Positions 9,890 to 18,635 of a DNA stretch of 64,000 nt are shown here, one piece after another. The notes under the pieces are model-generated. The model was not told the origin of the DNA. It saw only the letters and a list, made by a program, of their open reading frames with translations, and did no database searches. A program made the translations under genes and the position numbers. Numbering within the stretch: position 1 is the stretch's first letter; each line of letters begins with the position of its first letter. Source of the DNA: an uncultured Paracoccaceae bacterium (lineage in GTDB: Bacteria > Pseudomonadota > Alphaproteobacteria > Rhodobacterales > Rhodobacteraceae); the NCBI GenBank assembly GCA_937920555.1, contig CAKZTM010000017.1, positions 20,351 to 84,350 on the forward strand. Reading direction: 5' to 3'.

Positions 9890-10360
9890 ATGGAAAAAAT
9901 CCCCCTGACCGCAAGGGGCTTTAAAGAGCTTGACGTCGAGCTTAAGCAACTAAAGTCCGTTGAACGCCCTGCCGTGATCCGCGCCATTGCGGAGGCGCGC
10001 GAACATGGTGATCTGTCTGAGAATGCAGAATATCACGCCGCCCGCGAAAAGCAGAGCTTTATCGAGGGCCGCGTCAAGGAGTTGGAGGCGATTTTGGGCC
10101 TCGCGGACGTCATTGATATCTCGAAAATGTCCGGCTCCATCAAGTTTGGCGCCACCGTGACACTGGTGGATGAAGATACGGACGAGGAGAAAACCTACCA
10201 GCTTGTGGGTGAGCCGGAGGCGGATCTGGAACGCAACCTGCTCAATATCAAATCCCCCATTGCCCGCGCCCTGATTGGCAAAGAAGAAGGCGACAGCGTC
10301 GAAGTGCGCGCGCCCGGAGGGGCCAAAAGCTACGAAATTCTAACTGTAAAATTCGTGTAA
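9890..10360 (+). CDS. greA: Transcription elongation factor GreA
   Basis: 156 residues, the usual length. N-terminal coiled coil with the acidic tip region [18 protein letters not shown] (about 42-59), followed by the C-terminal FKBP-like domain ending [10 protein letters not shown]. It binds the RNA polymerase secondary channel and stimulates cleavage of backtracked transcripts. AAGGCGAG precedes the ATG. It is a single gene. Confidence 0.97.
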   Translation: MEKIPLTARGFKELDVELKQLKSVERPAVIRAIAEAREHGDLSENAEYHAAREKQSFIEGRVKELEAILGLADVIDISKMSGSIKFGATVTLVDEDTDEEKTYQLVGEPEADLERNLLNIKSPIARALIGKEEGDSVEVRAPGGAKSYEILTVKFV

Positions 10361-10421
10361 CAGGCAAATATAACGAGTTTTTGAGGCGATTGAGGTCCAA
10401 ATAAAAAAGGAAAATGGGACC

Positions 10422-11567
10422 ATGGAAACCGAGCAAGCCCTTCCCAAGAAGGCTCTCTTTTCGTTTGACTTTCTCCCCCATAAAACAGCCACCGTCGAAT
10501 ATCTGACCGCAGGCTTCGTCACGGTTTTGTGGCTGGCAGCCCTATTAACTTATGGCGCTGGATATTTCGGCCTGTTTGGCGGGGTTGAGGGGCAAAAAGA
10601 GGCGCAATTCCTCGACGTCATTCTCTATTTTTGCGCGCTGTTGATGCCGCTGATGTTTTTGTGGCTGGGCGCCTATATGGTGATCAAGACCCGCCAAATG
10701 CACGAAGACGCACAGCGCCTGAAAGCCTCCGTGGAGACGCTGCGCAGCGCGGTTTCTCTGAACTCTCCGGCCACAAGTGCGGAAGTGGTACAGGCCATCA
10801 GCGACGCGACCGCCGCTGCCATGCGGGCCGAGCAAAGCCGGATCACAACCCAGTTTCGCAATCTATCAGAGCAGCAAACCAAGATTGAAACCGCAGTGCG
10901 CACGCTTTTGAAGGCGCGCGGACAAGACCAGCAAGTTATCTCGCAACTGGTTGAGACCGCGCAAGACGTGGCCCGTCAAGCGGGTGCTGCGGAGGTGCGC
11001 GACACCAAGCTGTCGAAAATGACCTTTGAGGCGGTCCATGGCGCGGATGGGCAAGAAAATCTGCCCTTCGATTCTCTTGAGGCGCTGGCCAGCGAAGAAG
11101 TGTCATGGACAGAGCTCATTCGCGCCTTGAACTTCCCCGAAGATGAAAGCGACCGCGCAGGATTTGACGCGATCAAGAAAGTGCTGCCGAACCGGACTGT
11201 GGCCCAGCTGTTGCAGGCGTCAGAGGACGTGCTGTCAATGCTGGCGCAAGAAGGCATCTATATGGATGATCTTAGCACGGACACGGCGGACCCCTTGTTG
11301 TGGCAGCGGTTTGCGCGTGGCGCCCGTGGCGAGGAGGTCTCGGAAATGGGTACGATTGTCGATCAGGCCGCTTTGGCTTTGGCGCGTGGTCGGACACGGG
11401 CTGACAATATCTTCAAGGATGCGTCGCACCACTTCCTGCGCTTGTTTGACCGCTTTTTGCAGGAGTTTCTGGATCAGGCCACCGATACGGAGACAAAAGC
11501 ACTGGCGGAGACCCGAACGGGTCGCGCGTTCCAGCTTTTGGCGCGGGTGTCGGGGACGTTTGATTAA
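10422..11567 (+). CDS. Membrane-anchored coiled-coil protein of unknown function
   Basis: 381 residues. Two membrane helices near the N-terminus (about 28-50 and 66-87: FVTVLWLAALLTYGAGYFGL and ILYFCALLMPLMFLWLGAYM), then a long cytoplasmic helical part with Gln/Glu/Ala-rich coiled coil (about 90-190) and a second helical block to the end. I do not recognise a named domain; similar architecture is seen in conserved hypothetical proteins of Rhodobacteraceae. It follows greA on the same strand with a 61-base gap. The topology suggests a scaffold or envelope organiser, but this is inference. Confidence 0.8.
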   Translation: METEQALPKKALFSFDFLPHKTATVEYLTAGFVTVLWLAALLTYGAGYFGLFGGVEGQKEAQFLDVILYFCALLMPLMFLWLGAYMVIKTRQMHEDAQRLKASVETLRSAVSLNSPATSAEVVQAISDATAAAMRAEQSRITTQFRNLSEQQTKIETAVRTLLKARGQDQQVISQLVETAQDVARQAGAAEVRDTKLSKMTFEAVHGADGQENLPFDSLEALASEEVSWTELIRALNFPEDESDRAGFDAIKKVLPNRTVAQLLQASEDVLSMLAQEGIYMDDLSTDTADPLLWQRFARGARGEEVSEMGTIVDQAALALARGRTRADNIFKDASHHFLRLFDRFLQEFLDQATDTETKALAETRTGRAFQLLARVSGTFD

Positions 11568-11922
11568 GCCCCGCATGCGCCCCATCTAAAGCGTTGGCCA
11601 GTTATTCTGGATCGCGTAGTTTGATACTGAGCGCGACGATATCCAGTGGCCTGACCGGGCAGCGTCCTAAAAAGGCGTTGCAGATTTTAAGAACGCTGCT
11701 TTAGCATCAAAATCACAAAGGCACCCCGGGGCATGTCTCCGGCAATCCAGCCGTGTGCGGATGCGCCCGGCAAGGCTCTGTGCCCAACTCGGCACGGGCC
11801 TGACCGCCGACCACAGGCGGCCGGTGGGCAGGTGATTTTCCCTACCATATCCCACACCGCAAACGTTAACATTCCTTCAAATTTCCTATCATTTACAATG
11901 CTCTAAAACCTTAACAACTGTG

Positions 11923-11942
11923 CTACTGTGCTAGCACAGTAG
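11923..11942. promoter_or_regulatory. CTAG palindrome, site 1
   Basis: CTACTGTGCTAGCACAGTAG is a perfect 20-bp palindrome. It is preceded by TTAACAACTGTG, and the combined sequence is nearly identical to site 3 at 20403-20422. Looked at another way it is three 8-mers, ACTGTGCT twice and AGCACAGT once. No clear gene follows directly. Confidence 0.65.
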
Positions 11943-12123
11943 ATTTGGTGATCTGCCCAAAACAGCGCCCACGCGCCCGGCACAACAAGAGCGATCACCT
12001 CAGCACAAAAATGAAAAACCCGGCAGAGCGCACGCGCCCAAAAGGAAGGGCACCCGAAAGCTCAAACCCAAAAACAACTGGGAAAAATTCAGCCAACAGC
12101 GCGGTCAAGAGGCCCGTTATCCC

Positions 12124-12230
12124 TTAGAGCGTTCCGCTTTAAACCCGGCATCACCGAAAGCTGTCTGCGATCAAAGATTTCAACGCGTTAGGGGATGCCT
12201 TATGCCTCAAGTTAAAAGCAAGACGCTTTA
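12124..12230 (-). repeat. 105-bp nested-hairpin repeat, copy A
   Basis: Reverse-oriented copy of the dispersed element. It runs on the plus strand from TTAGAGCGTTCCGCTTTAAA to CAAGTTAAAAGCAAGACGCT. The inner hairpin and the ends are conserved with copies B-E. It lies downstream of the moeA stop codon. Confidence 0.85.
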
Positions 12231-12273
12231 GCCCCAACCAACCGCGTGGGACAACGCACACCTGAGCGACGCT

Positions 12274-13524
12274 CTAAATTCCGAACTCCGAAAACGGAAT
12301 ATAGCGGACCAAATCGCCGCGCCCAACCGGCCCTTGATCATGGGGCAACGCCACCACCCCATCGGCCCAGCCCAAGCCGGTCACCCGCCCAGAGCCCTCG
12401 GACGCAAACACCTCAACTTTGTCGCCACGACGCCGGGCACGGAGATATTCCTCGCGACCCGGCTTTTTGACCTTCTGAAAATCCGCCCTTAGATCAAATC
12501 CCAAAGGTTCGTGCCAATCCGCCCCGCTGAGCACCCGCAGCGATGGCCGCACAAACACAAGCGCGCACACAAAAGCAGCCACCGGATTACCGGGCAGCCC
12601 AAACACAGGCGCACCGTCCCAGACCCCCATCGCCAAAGGCCGTCCGGGCTTGACCGCAATGCGCCACGTATGAAGTGCATCGGCCTCAGCCAGACACGAC
12701 GAAATATGATCCTCATCCCCGGTGGAGGCCCCACCAGATGTCACAATCACATCCGCCCCAGCCGCGCCCTGCCCCAGCGCCTCCAGCACCGCAGCACGGT
12801 CATCTGGCACACGGCCCAAATCAACCACCTCGCAGCCCCAAGCATCCAACAATGCGCCCAACATGGGCCGGTTCGCATCAAAAATCTGGCTGGGGCCGGG
12901 GGTCGCGCCCACCTCCACCACTTCCGAGCCTGTGGACAACACCGCCACCCGCAACCGCTTGCGCACATGCGCCTCCGCCACACCAGCCGAGGCCAACATC
13001 GCCACATCGCCCGCACTCAACACCCGCCCCGATGCCACCAATGTGCCACCTTCGGAGATATCCTCACCCGCCGCACGAATATTGGCACCGGCCTTGAGCG
13101 CTACATCAAAGGCAACCCGCCCATCCGTGAGCGTCACATCCTCTTGCAACACGACCGTATCAACGCCCAAAGGCGGCGCGGCCCCGGTCAAAATCCTGAT
13201 CGCGGACCCTTCAGGCACAACGCCCTCAAATGGCGCACCAGCCGCTGAGCGCCCCTCCAGCAATGGCAGCCCGTCAGGCGCCCCCGGCAAAGATCTGTGA
13301 TCAAACCCATAGCCATCAATCGCAGAGTTGGAAAATGGCGGATGATCCCGCAAGGCCACCACATCCTGCCCTAAAACACGACCGGGCAAAGCCGCCAAGC
13401 GTGCGACCTCCACCCCCGTGACCGGCTTCAATGTAGTGCGCAAATGGGCCAAAGCGTCGGCCACCGGCGTCCAGTTCACACCTTGCGGCAGCGCAAAACA
13501 ATCATTGGGAAGCCGCTTGCTCAC
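12274..13524 (-). CDS. moeA: Molybdopterin molybdenumtransferase MoeA
   Basis: 416 residues. N-terminal AAIDGY-like segment SNSAIDGYGFD (about 65-75), central MoCF-binding domain with VIVTSGGASTGDEDHI (about 265-280) and GLPGNPVAAFV (about 320-330), and the small C-terminal MoeA domain IV. It inserts molybdenum into adenylated molybdopterin. The start is GTG at 13524, overlapping the mobB stop (GTGA). The TAG stop is followed by AGCG, resembling the end of the dispersed repeat. Confidence 0.95.
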   Translation of the reverse strand: MSKRLPNDCFALPQGVNWTPVADALAHLRTTLKPVTGVEVARLAALPGRVLGQDVVALRDHPPFSNSAIDGYGFDHRSLPGAPDGLPLLEGRSAAGAPFEGVVPEGSAIRILTGAAPPLGVDTVVLQEDVTLTDGRVAFDVALKAGANIRAAGEDISEGGTLVASGRVLSAGDVAMLASAGVAEAHVRKRLRVAVLSTGSEVVEVGATPGPSQIFDANRPMLGALLDAWGCEVVDLGRVPDDRAAVLEALGQGAAGADVIVTSGGASTGDEDHISSCLAEADALHTWRIAVKPGRPLAMGVWDGAPVFGLPGNPVAAFVCALVFVRPSLRVLSGADWHEPLGFDLRADFQKVKKPGREEYLRARRRGDKVEVFASEGSGRVTGLGWADGVVALPHDQGPVGRGDLVRYIPFSEFGI

Positions 13525-14015
13525 GTGCCGTCCTGACTTAGAATAAACGCCGCAATCGCAGCCGTGTCATCAAGATCAAACACAGGCACCGCCAGCCCGG
13601 AAAGCGCCACATCACTGGCCACAGCCCTGATCGTGGCATCACCCGGTGCAATCAAATCCTGCCCCGCATCCGCCCGGTGGGTCTCGATCTTGGGATGGCC
13701 CTCGCCCTTGTAGCCCTCAATCAGGATCAAATCCGCAGGCGCCAAACGCCCCAACAATTGGTCCAAAGACGGCTCAGGCGCGCCGCGCAACTCCTCCATC
13801 AACGCCACCCGCTCGCGCGAGGCAATCAACACTTGGCCAGCACCCGCTTCCCGGTGCCTGTAACTGTCACGCCCCACATGATCCACATCGAAAGAATGAT
13901 GCGCATGCTTGATCGTCGAGACCCGCAATCCAGAGGCCGAAAAATGCGCCACAAGCCGCGTCACCAACCCGGTCTTGCCCGTGTTCTTCCAGCCCACAAC
14001 TCCAAAGATGTTCAC
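13521..14015 (-). CDS. mobB: Molybdopterin-guanine dinucleotide biosynthesis adapter MobB
   Basis: 164 residues. P-loop VVGWKNTGKTGLVTRL at about 6-21, followed by STIKHAHHSFDVDHVGRDSYRHREAGA, the MobB signature, and LILIEGYKGEGHPKIE (about 95-110). This GTP-binding protein assists MobA in attaching GMP to molybdopterin. It overlaps moeA by 4 bases and mobA by 4 bases, so the three genes are one translational unit. Confidence 0.95.
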   Translation of the reverse strand: MNIFGVVGWKNTGKTGLVTRLVAHFSASGLRVSTIKHAHHSFDVDHVGRDSYRHREAGAGQVLIASRERVALMEELRGAPEPSLDQLLGRLAPADLILIEGYKGEGHPKIETHRADAGQDLIAPGDATIRAVASDVALSGLAVPVFDLDDTAAIAAFILSQDGT

Positions 14016-14641
14016 AAACCAAACTCCGCCGCGTAACTGCGCGCGGTCAGCATATCACCGGGCGTATTCACATTGAAGAACGGATCGAACGGGTCGGGAT
14101 CATAAACCACCTCCGCCACCCCGTGAAGATTGGCCCAAGCGACAATTTTGCGGGTGCCCGCAGACAGCGCCTGCTCCAAATCATCCGCCAAATCCACGGG
14201 CCACAGCCCAAAGGTGGGCTGGCGCAAAATACCGCGCTCAGGGTCACGGGTGGCCGCCAGCACAATCGGACCGGATGCGACCACCATTCGCGCCACCAGA
14301 TCGTCGGGAAAAAACGGCGTGTCAGCAGCGACCGAGGCGATATGCGTAAACCCCTGATCCGCCGCCCAACGCATTCCCGTCAAAACACCTGCAAGTGGGC
14401 CGGGAAAATCATCCAAAGTGTCAGACAAAACAGGAAGGCCAAAACCGGCGTAACGCTCCAATTCGCGGTTGGCGTTAATCGCAACGCACTCCACTTGCGG
14501 GCTCAGTCGGCGCAATACGCGGTCCAGCAGCGTCTCTCCGGCAAGCTCCAAAAGCGCCTTTTGGCCACCGCCCATCCGGGTCGCCTGCCCTCCCGCAAGA
14601 ACAAGCCCCGCAACCCGCGTCAAGCGGTGTGCCCGCGCCAT
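14012..14641 (-). CDS. mobA: Molybdenum cofactor guanylyltransferase MobA
   Basis: 209 residues of the nucleotidyltransferase fold. LVLAGGQATRMGGGQKALLE (about 13-32) is the GTP-binding signature, and VAADTPFFPDDL (about 101-112) is the metal-binding PxD-type loop. It makes the bis-MGD form used by formate dehydrogenases and related enzymes. It overlaps the preceding membrane-protein gene by 22 bases. Confidence 0.95.
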   Translation of the reverse strand: MARAHRLTRVAGLVLAGGQATRMGGGQKALLELAGETLLDRVLRRLSPQVECVAINANRELERYAGFGLPVLSDTLDDFPGPLAGVLTGMRWAADQGFTHIASVAADTPFFPDDLVARMVVASGPIVLAATRDPERGILRQPTFGLWPVDLADDLEQALSAGTRKIVAWANLHGVAEVVYDPDPFDPFFNVNTPGDMLTARSYAAEFGL

Positions 14642-15192
14642 TTCTCGATGGCCACAAGCACATCATCCACCGTCATGCCGTCGGGCAACTCATCAGCCAA
14701 AACCGGAATAAAATGCTTGTTGTCCAGACGCAGCCCGATCCCCTGAGGCGTTTTGACCACCCGGTGCACAGTCTTCCACGCCACAAATTGCGCAAAATGC
14801 TTGGAGGTACAATGCACCCCTTCTGCGTCCAGCGTCACGTCAATCGGACCCTTGTTGTAAACTTCCTCTTCCTTCTCCACCTCCACAATCGTCTCGTGGA
14901 GCCGGTTGACCAAAACACCGCATAAAAACGCCGCAGCCAACCCCAAAACGATACCGGCCCAGAACACCAAAGGTGCAATCTCGATCATCGCCGGATGAAG
15001 CTGTATGAAAAACCCGCCATATTCACGCATGGCGATCTTCACAATAAAATAAAGAAACAAAAGCATCACCGCGATCCCGAACAACTCGGTCGCTGACCGC
15101 CATTTGCCGAACACATATTTTTGCATGAACCGGCTTTCCGCACTGTCTGGATCATACGCATATTTTATCGGCATCACTGCATCAGTCATCAT
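14620..15192 (-). CDS. Membrane protein of unknown function in the Mo-cofactor operon
   Basis: 190 residues. Two predicted membrane helices (about 35-55 and 68-98), followed by a cytoplasmic C-terminal domain of about 90 residues that resembles the YcxB-like C-terminal domain (pattern GPIDVTLDAEGVHCTSKH then VAWKTVHRVVKTPQGIGLRL). It sits between fdhD and mobA with overlaps on both sides (ATGATGA at its start), so it is co-translated with cofactor genes. A link to formate dehydrogenase maturation is inference from position only. Confidence 0.85.
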   Translation of the reverse strand: MMTDAVMPIKYAYDPDSAESRFMQKYVFGKWRSATELFGIAVMLLFLYFIVKIAMREYGGFFIQLHPAMIEIAPLVFWAGIVLGLAAAFLCGVLVNRLHETIVEVEKEEEVYNKGPIDVTLDAEGVHCTSKHFAQFVAWKTVHRVVKTPQGIGLRLDNKHFIPVLADELPDGMTVDDVLVAIEKWRGHTA

Positions 15193-16046
15193 TTCAAGCC
15201 CCCGCTTGATGTGCGAACGTCTGTAGCTCGGGCATCCGCATCCCGAATTAATCTGTCAGCGCCCGACAGGCAGTAAAACCGCTCCCCGCGCATCCGGCCG
15301 ATCAACGTCAGACCAGATTGCAACGCAAGCTCCACACCCCAGGCCGTAAAGCCCGAACGTGACACCAAAGCCGGTATCCCCATCAACACGCATTTTATCA
15401 CCATCTCCGAGGTCAACCGGCCCGTGGTGTACAGTATCTTGTTGTCCGGCACGACACCGTTCATTTGCATCCAGCCCGAGATTTTATCGACCGCGTTGTG
15501 ACGCCCCACATCTTCCATGTAGACCAGCGGGCGATCTTCCTCACATAGCACCGTGCCGTGAATGGCCCCGGCCTCCAAATAGAGCGAGGGCGTGGTGTTT
15601 ATCTCACGGGCCAAAGCATAAAGCCACGACGTGCGCACCGGTGTGGGGGGAAGGCTCACACCCTCCATACCCTCCATCATGTCGCCAAAAACAGTGCCCA
15701 CCGCACAACCCGAAGTGCGGGTCTTGCGCTTGAGCTTTTCCTCGTAATCGGTGGCGCGCTTGGTGCGCACAACCACCGTCTCGATATCCTCGTCATACTC
15801 GACACCGGTGATGACATCATCGGCCAAAACCATGCCCTGATTGCGCAAATACCCGACCGCCAAAAGGTCAGGATAATCGCCGATGGTCATCGCTGTGACG
15901 ATCTCTTGGGAATTGAGGAATATGGTCAGGGGCCGCTCCTCGACCACGGAGATAATCTCCGTCTGTCCGGTATGCGACACAGCCTCTACGGCACGCGTAA
16001 GACGCACATTGGTTGGGTCTGGTTTTATGACGTACTGCGCGGTCAT
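15189..16046 (-). CDS. fdhD: Formate dehydrogenase accessory sulfurtransferase FdhD
   Basis: 285 residues. The conserved loop SGCAVGTVFGD (about 112-122) holds one cysteine where E. coli FdhD has a CxxC pair, so sulfur would be carried by a single Cys. Other family landmarks are EERPLTIFLN, DYPDLLAVGYLRNQG and YTTGRLTSEMVIKC (about 205-218). It supplies the sulfido ligand to the bis-MGD of formate dehydrogenase. It is the first gene of the five-gene minus-strand cofactor operon; the dehydrogenase itself is not in the window. Confidence 0.94.
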   Translation of the reverse strand: MTAQYVIKPDPTNVRLTRAVEAVSHTGQTEIISVVEERPLTIFLNSQEIVTAMTIGDYPDLLAVGYLRNQGMVLADDVITGVEYDEDIETVVVRTKRATDYEEKLKRKTRTSGCAVGTVFGDMMEGMEGVSLPPTPVRTSWLYALAREINTTPSLYLEAGAIHGTVLCEEDRPLVYMEDVGRHNAVDKISGWMQMNGVVPDNKILYTTGRLTSEMVIKCVLMGIPALVSRSGFTAWGVELALQSGLTLIGRMRGERFYCLSGADRLIRDADARATDVRTSSGGLK

Positions 16047-16257
16047 GCCTTACGGCCCTTATTATGAATTGGAGGTTTACTGACCTACTCAATACCCACG
16101 CACAAGACCCTCAAAAACATGTTTTGTGGCCAATTGCGGCAACTCTGTGGCAAATGGCGGAATTCCTGACCAAATCAGCAAGAAACAGCCTATATGCCTA
16201 TGTGGGGGTTTGAAACGCGCCGGTAAACTGCATGAAATGTTCGAATAGTGCAAACCG

Positions 16258-17079
16258 TTATCCGGTACATCCGACAATTTCAACGCTTTGGCCATCATTG
16301 AGCAAGGTGAATTTCACCGCCGAGCGATCAAGGGTCATAGCGCCCGTGCCGTAATACTGAAGATCCACCTCAACGGCCATTTGCGAGCCCGACACAGAGT
16401 GATCCGCAGGCGACGCCCAGATAAGATCCGTACCGGTTTCCACGACCACCACCCGGTGGGACGGGATATCGCGATCAAATTTCAAGGTGCCGCTCAGCAC
16501 AAAATCTTCCCCGTCCGGGGTCAACCGGCAAGTAGAAGACACATGGCCAAGGGACGATGCAGGCGCAGAGCGCCGCGCCAAAGCGGTATTGATCACATCT
16601 TGATTGTGCACCGCGCCCACGTCGACACTCAACGCCACATCAGAATGGGCCGGCACACAAATCTCTTCGCAAACGCCGTAATCCATCTTCAAACGCATGG
16701 TCATGGAGCGGCCCTCAACTTCCGGCCGAAGCAGGATCGGCAAAATCAGCTGATCCTCATAGCCAATAACCCGTACCCCTTCCGTGTCCATAATATCCGG
16801 GGATGGCCAAAAATACCCGACCTGTGCCAGATTGTCAGAACGGCTCCAATCAAAGAGCGGCGCAATCCCTGCATCTCCGGGGGCACGCCAATAGGTTTTC
16901 CACCCCGGCGCCAAATCGATCTGAATGGCCGCCATGTAAAGGCCGTCAGCACGCGACCAGCCGGGAAGAAGCGTCAACCGCGACACTTCATCAGCATTTG
17001 TTTGGGATACGGCAGGCACGGCCAGGCTCAAAAGTGTGGCTGCACATAGGGCAGCGCGGGTCAGGTAAGATATGATCAT
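16258..17079 (-). CDS. Periplasmic DsbD N-terminal-like protein
   Basis: 273 residues with a signal peptide (LTRAALCAATLLSLAVPAVS, cleaved near residue 26). The mature part matches the immunoglobulin-like DsbD N-terminal domain, with LAPGWKTYWRAPGDAGIAP and MDYGVCEEICVPAH holding the redox pair Cys-x-x-x-Cys (about 125-129). No transmembrane or thioredoxin part is present, so it would be a stand-alone partner of a CcdA/DsbD-type reductase. It is a single gene next to the fdhD operon. Confidence 0.85.
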   Translation of the reverse strand: MIISYLTRAALCAATLLSLAVPAVSQTNADEVSRLTLLPGWSRADGLYMAAIQIDLAPGWKTYWRAPGDAGIAPLFDWSRSDNLAQVGYFWPSPDIMDTEGVRVIGYEDQLILPILLRPEVEGRSMTMRLKMDYGVCEEICVPAHSDVALSVDVGAVHNQDVINTALARRSAPASSLGHVSSTCRLTPDGEDFVLSGTLKFDRDIPSHRVVVVETGTDLIWASPADHSVSGSQMAVEVDLQYYGTGAMTLDRSAVKFTLLNDGQSVEIVGCTG

Positions 17080-17172
17080 GGGACCCGTATAGCGATGAAT
17101 TTGTAACGGCGCAGTAACAAGGCGGCGATGAATTGCAATAGTTGTGGATCCGCTACAAGGGCACCGGCCCGT

Positions 17173-18522
17173 TCACCCGATCGCCGTCTCAATCCGGTCC
17201 AGAAGCTTCATCCAGCCAATGGCCAGCCCCTTGCCCAACATTTGGGAGCCGCGAAACCGGATCGGCCGCACAGGCGTCACCGGAAATGGCAGGCTGTCAG
17301 GTGCGGCCCCCAACACGCGCTCGGCAAGCACCCGCCCCATAACATGGGACATGGCCACTCCGCGCCCGTTATAGCCAAGCCCGACCAAAAGCCCCGGCTT
17401 GGGCTCATGCAGATGCGGCAACCGGTCTTGCGTGATGGCGATTGTCCCGCCCCAGCGATAGGACCAGTCCACACCGCGCAGTTGCGGGAAAATGCGCATA
17501 GCATCCTTGATGAGCCAATCATGTCCGACGATCTCACCGGCGCGGTTCATTTTACCGTGGCCGCCAAACACCATCCGGTTGTCCGGTTCGCGGCGCGCAT
17601 ACATAATCACCCGCCGGGTGTCGGAAATGGTCTGACCTTTGGGCAAAATTTCCCTGATGACCTCGTCGGGCAACGGGTCTGTGGCAATCTGGACCGGACA
17701 AATGGGAATGATCGTCTGCGACAGACCGGGCAACAGATCGCCCGTATATCCGTTGGTGGCAAGGATCACCCAATGGGAGCGGACCCGGCCCTTGCGGGTC
17801 GTGGCGACCCAGCGGTTCCTATCCTGCGCCAGTGCCGTGACCGGCGAATGGGTGAAAATCTGTGCGCCTGCATTATGTGCCGCCCGCGCAACCCCGCGTG
17901 CCAAAGCCAGCGGCTGAACCGCCCCGCCCTTGGGGGCAAGAACGCCGCTGTGATAGATTTTGGAGCCGGTAAGTGCATGCAAATCAGACCCGCTCACATA
18001 AGTCATGTTAGCGCCAAACTGGTTCCACCGCTCCGCATTGGCCCGCGAGCTGGCCTGAACCTTTCGGCAATGATCCACCCTGAGCCAGCCGTTTTGCCGC
18101 GCATCGCAGGCAATTTGGTGGGTGCGGATCAGCTCAAACAGCTCGTCGGCCGAGTTCAGCGACACCTCCGCCAATCGGTCCAGATATCGCGGACCAACAA
18201 GAGATTTCAGCCGGTCCGGCCCGTTGAAAGGGAGCATCGGGTTGACCTGCCCCCCGTTGCGCCCAGACGCCCCCCAACCAATATCGCCAGCCTCTAAAAC
18301 CGCCACGCGTGTGCCTGCCTGCGCCAAAACCAGCGCCGCGCGAAGCCCGGTAAAACCAGCGCCAACAATGGTCACATCCACATCAAGATCACCGGGCAAT
18401 GCACCCGCGCCAATCGCTTCAGGCGCTGTTGCGGCCCATAAGGATTTGGGGAGGTGAGCGGGCGTTTCCATGGGATGGGTCCAGTGCTGAAAGGCGATCA
18501 TATTGGAACCAGAATACACCAA
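17173..18522 (-). CDS. FAD-dependent amine oxidoreductase (DAO family)
   Basis: 449 residues. N-terminal dinucleotide site VDVTIVGAGFTGLRAALVLA, then VLEAGDIGWGASGRNGGQVN, the arrangement of gamma-glutamylputrescine oxidase and related FAD oxidases; C-terminal GLGYNGRGVAMSHVMG binds FAD. It probably oxidises an amino compound such as a polyamine derivative. Start is uncertain: TTG 18522 is chosen because GGAGGG lies 7 bases upstream, but ATG 18501 and ATG 18471 are in frame. A CTAG palindrome lies 67 bases upstream. Confidence 0.88.
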   Translation of the reverse strand: MVYSGSNMIAFQHWTHPMETPAHLPKSLWAATAPEAIGAGALPGDLDVDVTIVGAGFTGLRAALVLAQAGTRVAVLEAGDIGWGASGRNGGQVNPMLPFNGPDRLKSLVGPRYLDRLAEVSLNSADELFELIRTHQIACDARQNGWLRVDHCRKVQASSRANAERWNQFGANMTYVSGSDLHALTGSKIYHSGVLAPKGGAVQPLALARGVARAAHNAGAQIFTHSPVTALAQDRNRWVATTRKGRVRSHWVILATNGYTGDLLPGLSQTIIPICPVQIATDPLPDEVIREILPKGQTISDTRRVIMYARREPDNRMVFGGHGKMNRAGEIVGHDWLIKDAMRIFPQLRGVDWSYRWGGTIAITQDRLPHLHEPKPGLLVGLGYNGRGVAMSHVMGRVLAERVLGAAPDSLPFPVTPVRPIRFRGSQMLGKGLAIGWMKLLDRIETAIG

Positions 18523-18589
18523 TTTTAAGCCCTCCAAAAGAGATAGAAAACTGTTTTATATCAACATCCTAAAAGGCGATACACCAACT

Positions 18590-18609
18590 CTACTCCACTA
18601 GTGAAGTAG
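18590..18609. promoter_or_regulatory. CTAG palindrome, site 2
   Basis: CTACTCCACTAGTGAAGTAG has the same arms and CTAG centre as the other sites, with one mismatched pair; the symmetry extends to 24 bp (18588-18611). On the minus strand it is preceded by TTAAC and 7 bases, as in sites 1 and 3. It lies between the alanine dehydrogenase stop and the FAD oxidase start, so the oxidase is the likely target. Confidence 0.65.
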
Positions 18610-18635
18610 AGCTGTGGTTAACGGACCGCACCCTC

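Larger units (their letters stand above)
11568..12273. other. Gene-poor stretch of 706 bases
   Basis: No convincing coding gene. It holds, from left to right: a GC-rich part (about 11700-11850) with small inverted repeats such as GTGCC/GGCAC; a CTAG palindrome at 11923-11942; a short low-complexity open frame (11945-12127, TTG start, rich in Lys, Pro, Ser and Arg); and a full copy of the 105-bp repeat at 12124-12230 whose first bases supply that frame's stop. It may be a decayed gene region or encode a small RNA. Confidence 0.5.

Noticed and set aside
11667..11872. Short minus-strand frames in the gene-poor region
   Set aside because: Two overlapping frames of similar length in different registers, neither with a usable ribosome site or recognisable family.
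11923..11942. CTAG palindrome as a lux box
   Set aside because: Lux boxes have CT-N12-AG spacing over 20 bp; here the inner CT and AG are 10 apart, and no LuxR-type gene is present.
17128..18297. 389-codon frame antisense to the FAD oxidoreductase
   Set aside because: The minus-strand gene has clear FAD motifs; the plus frame is rich in His, Arg and Pro with no domain.
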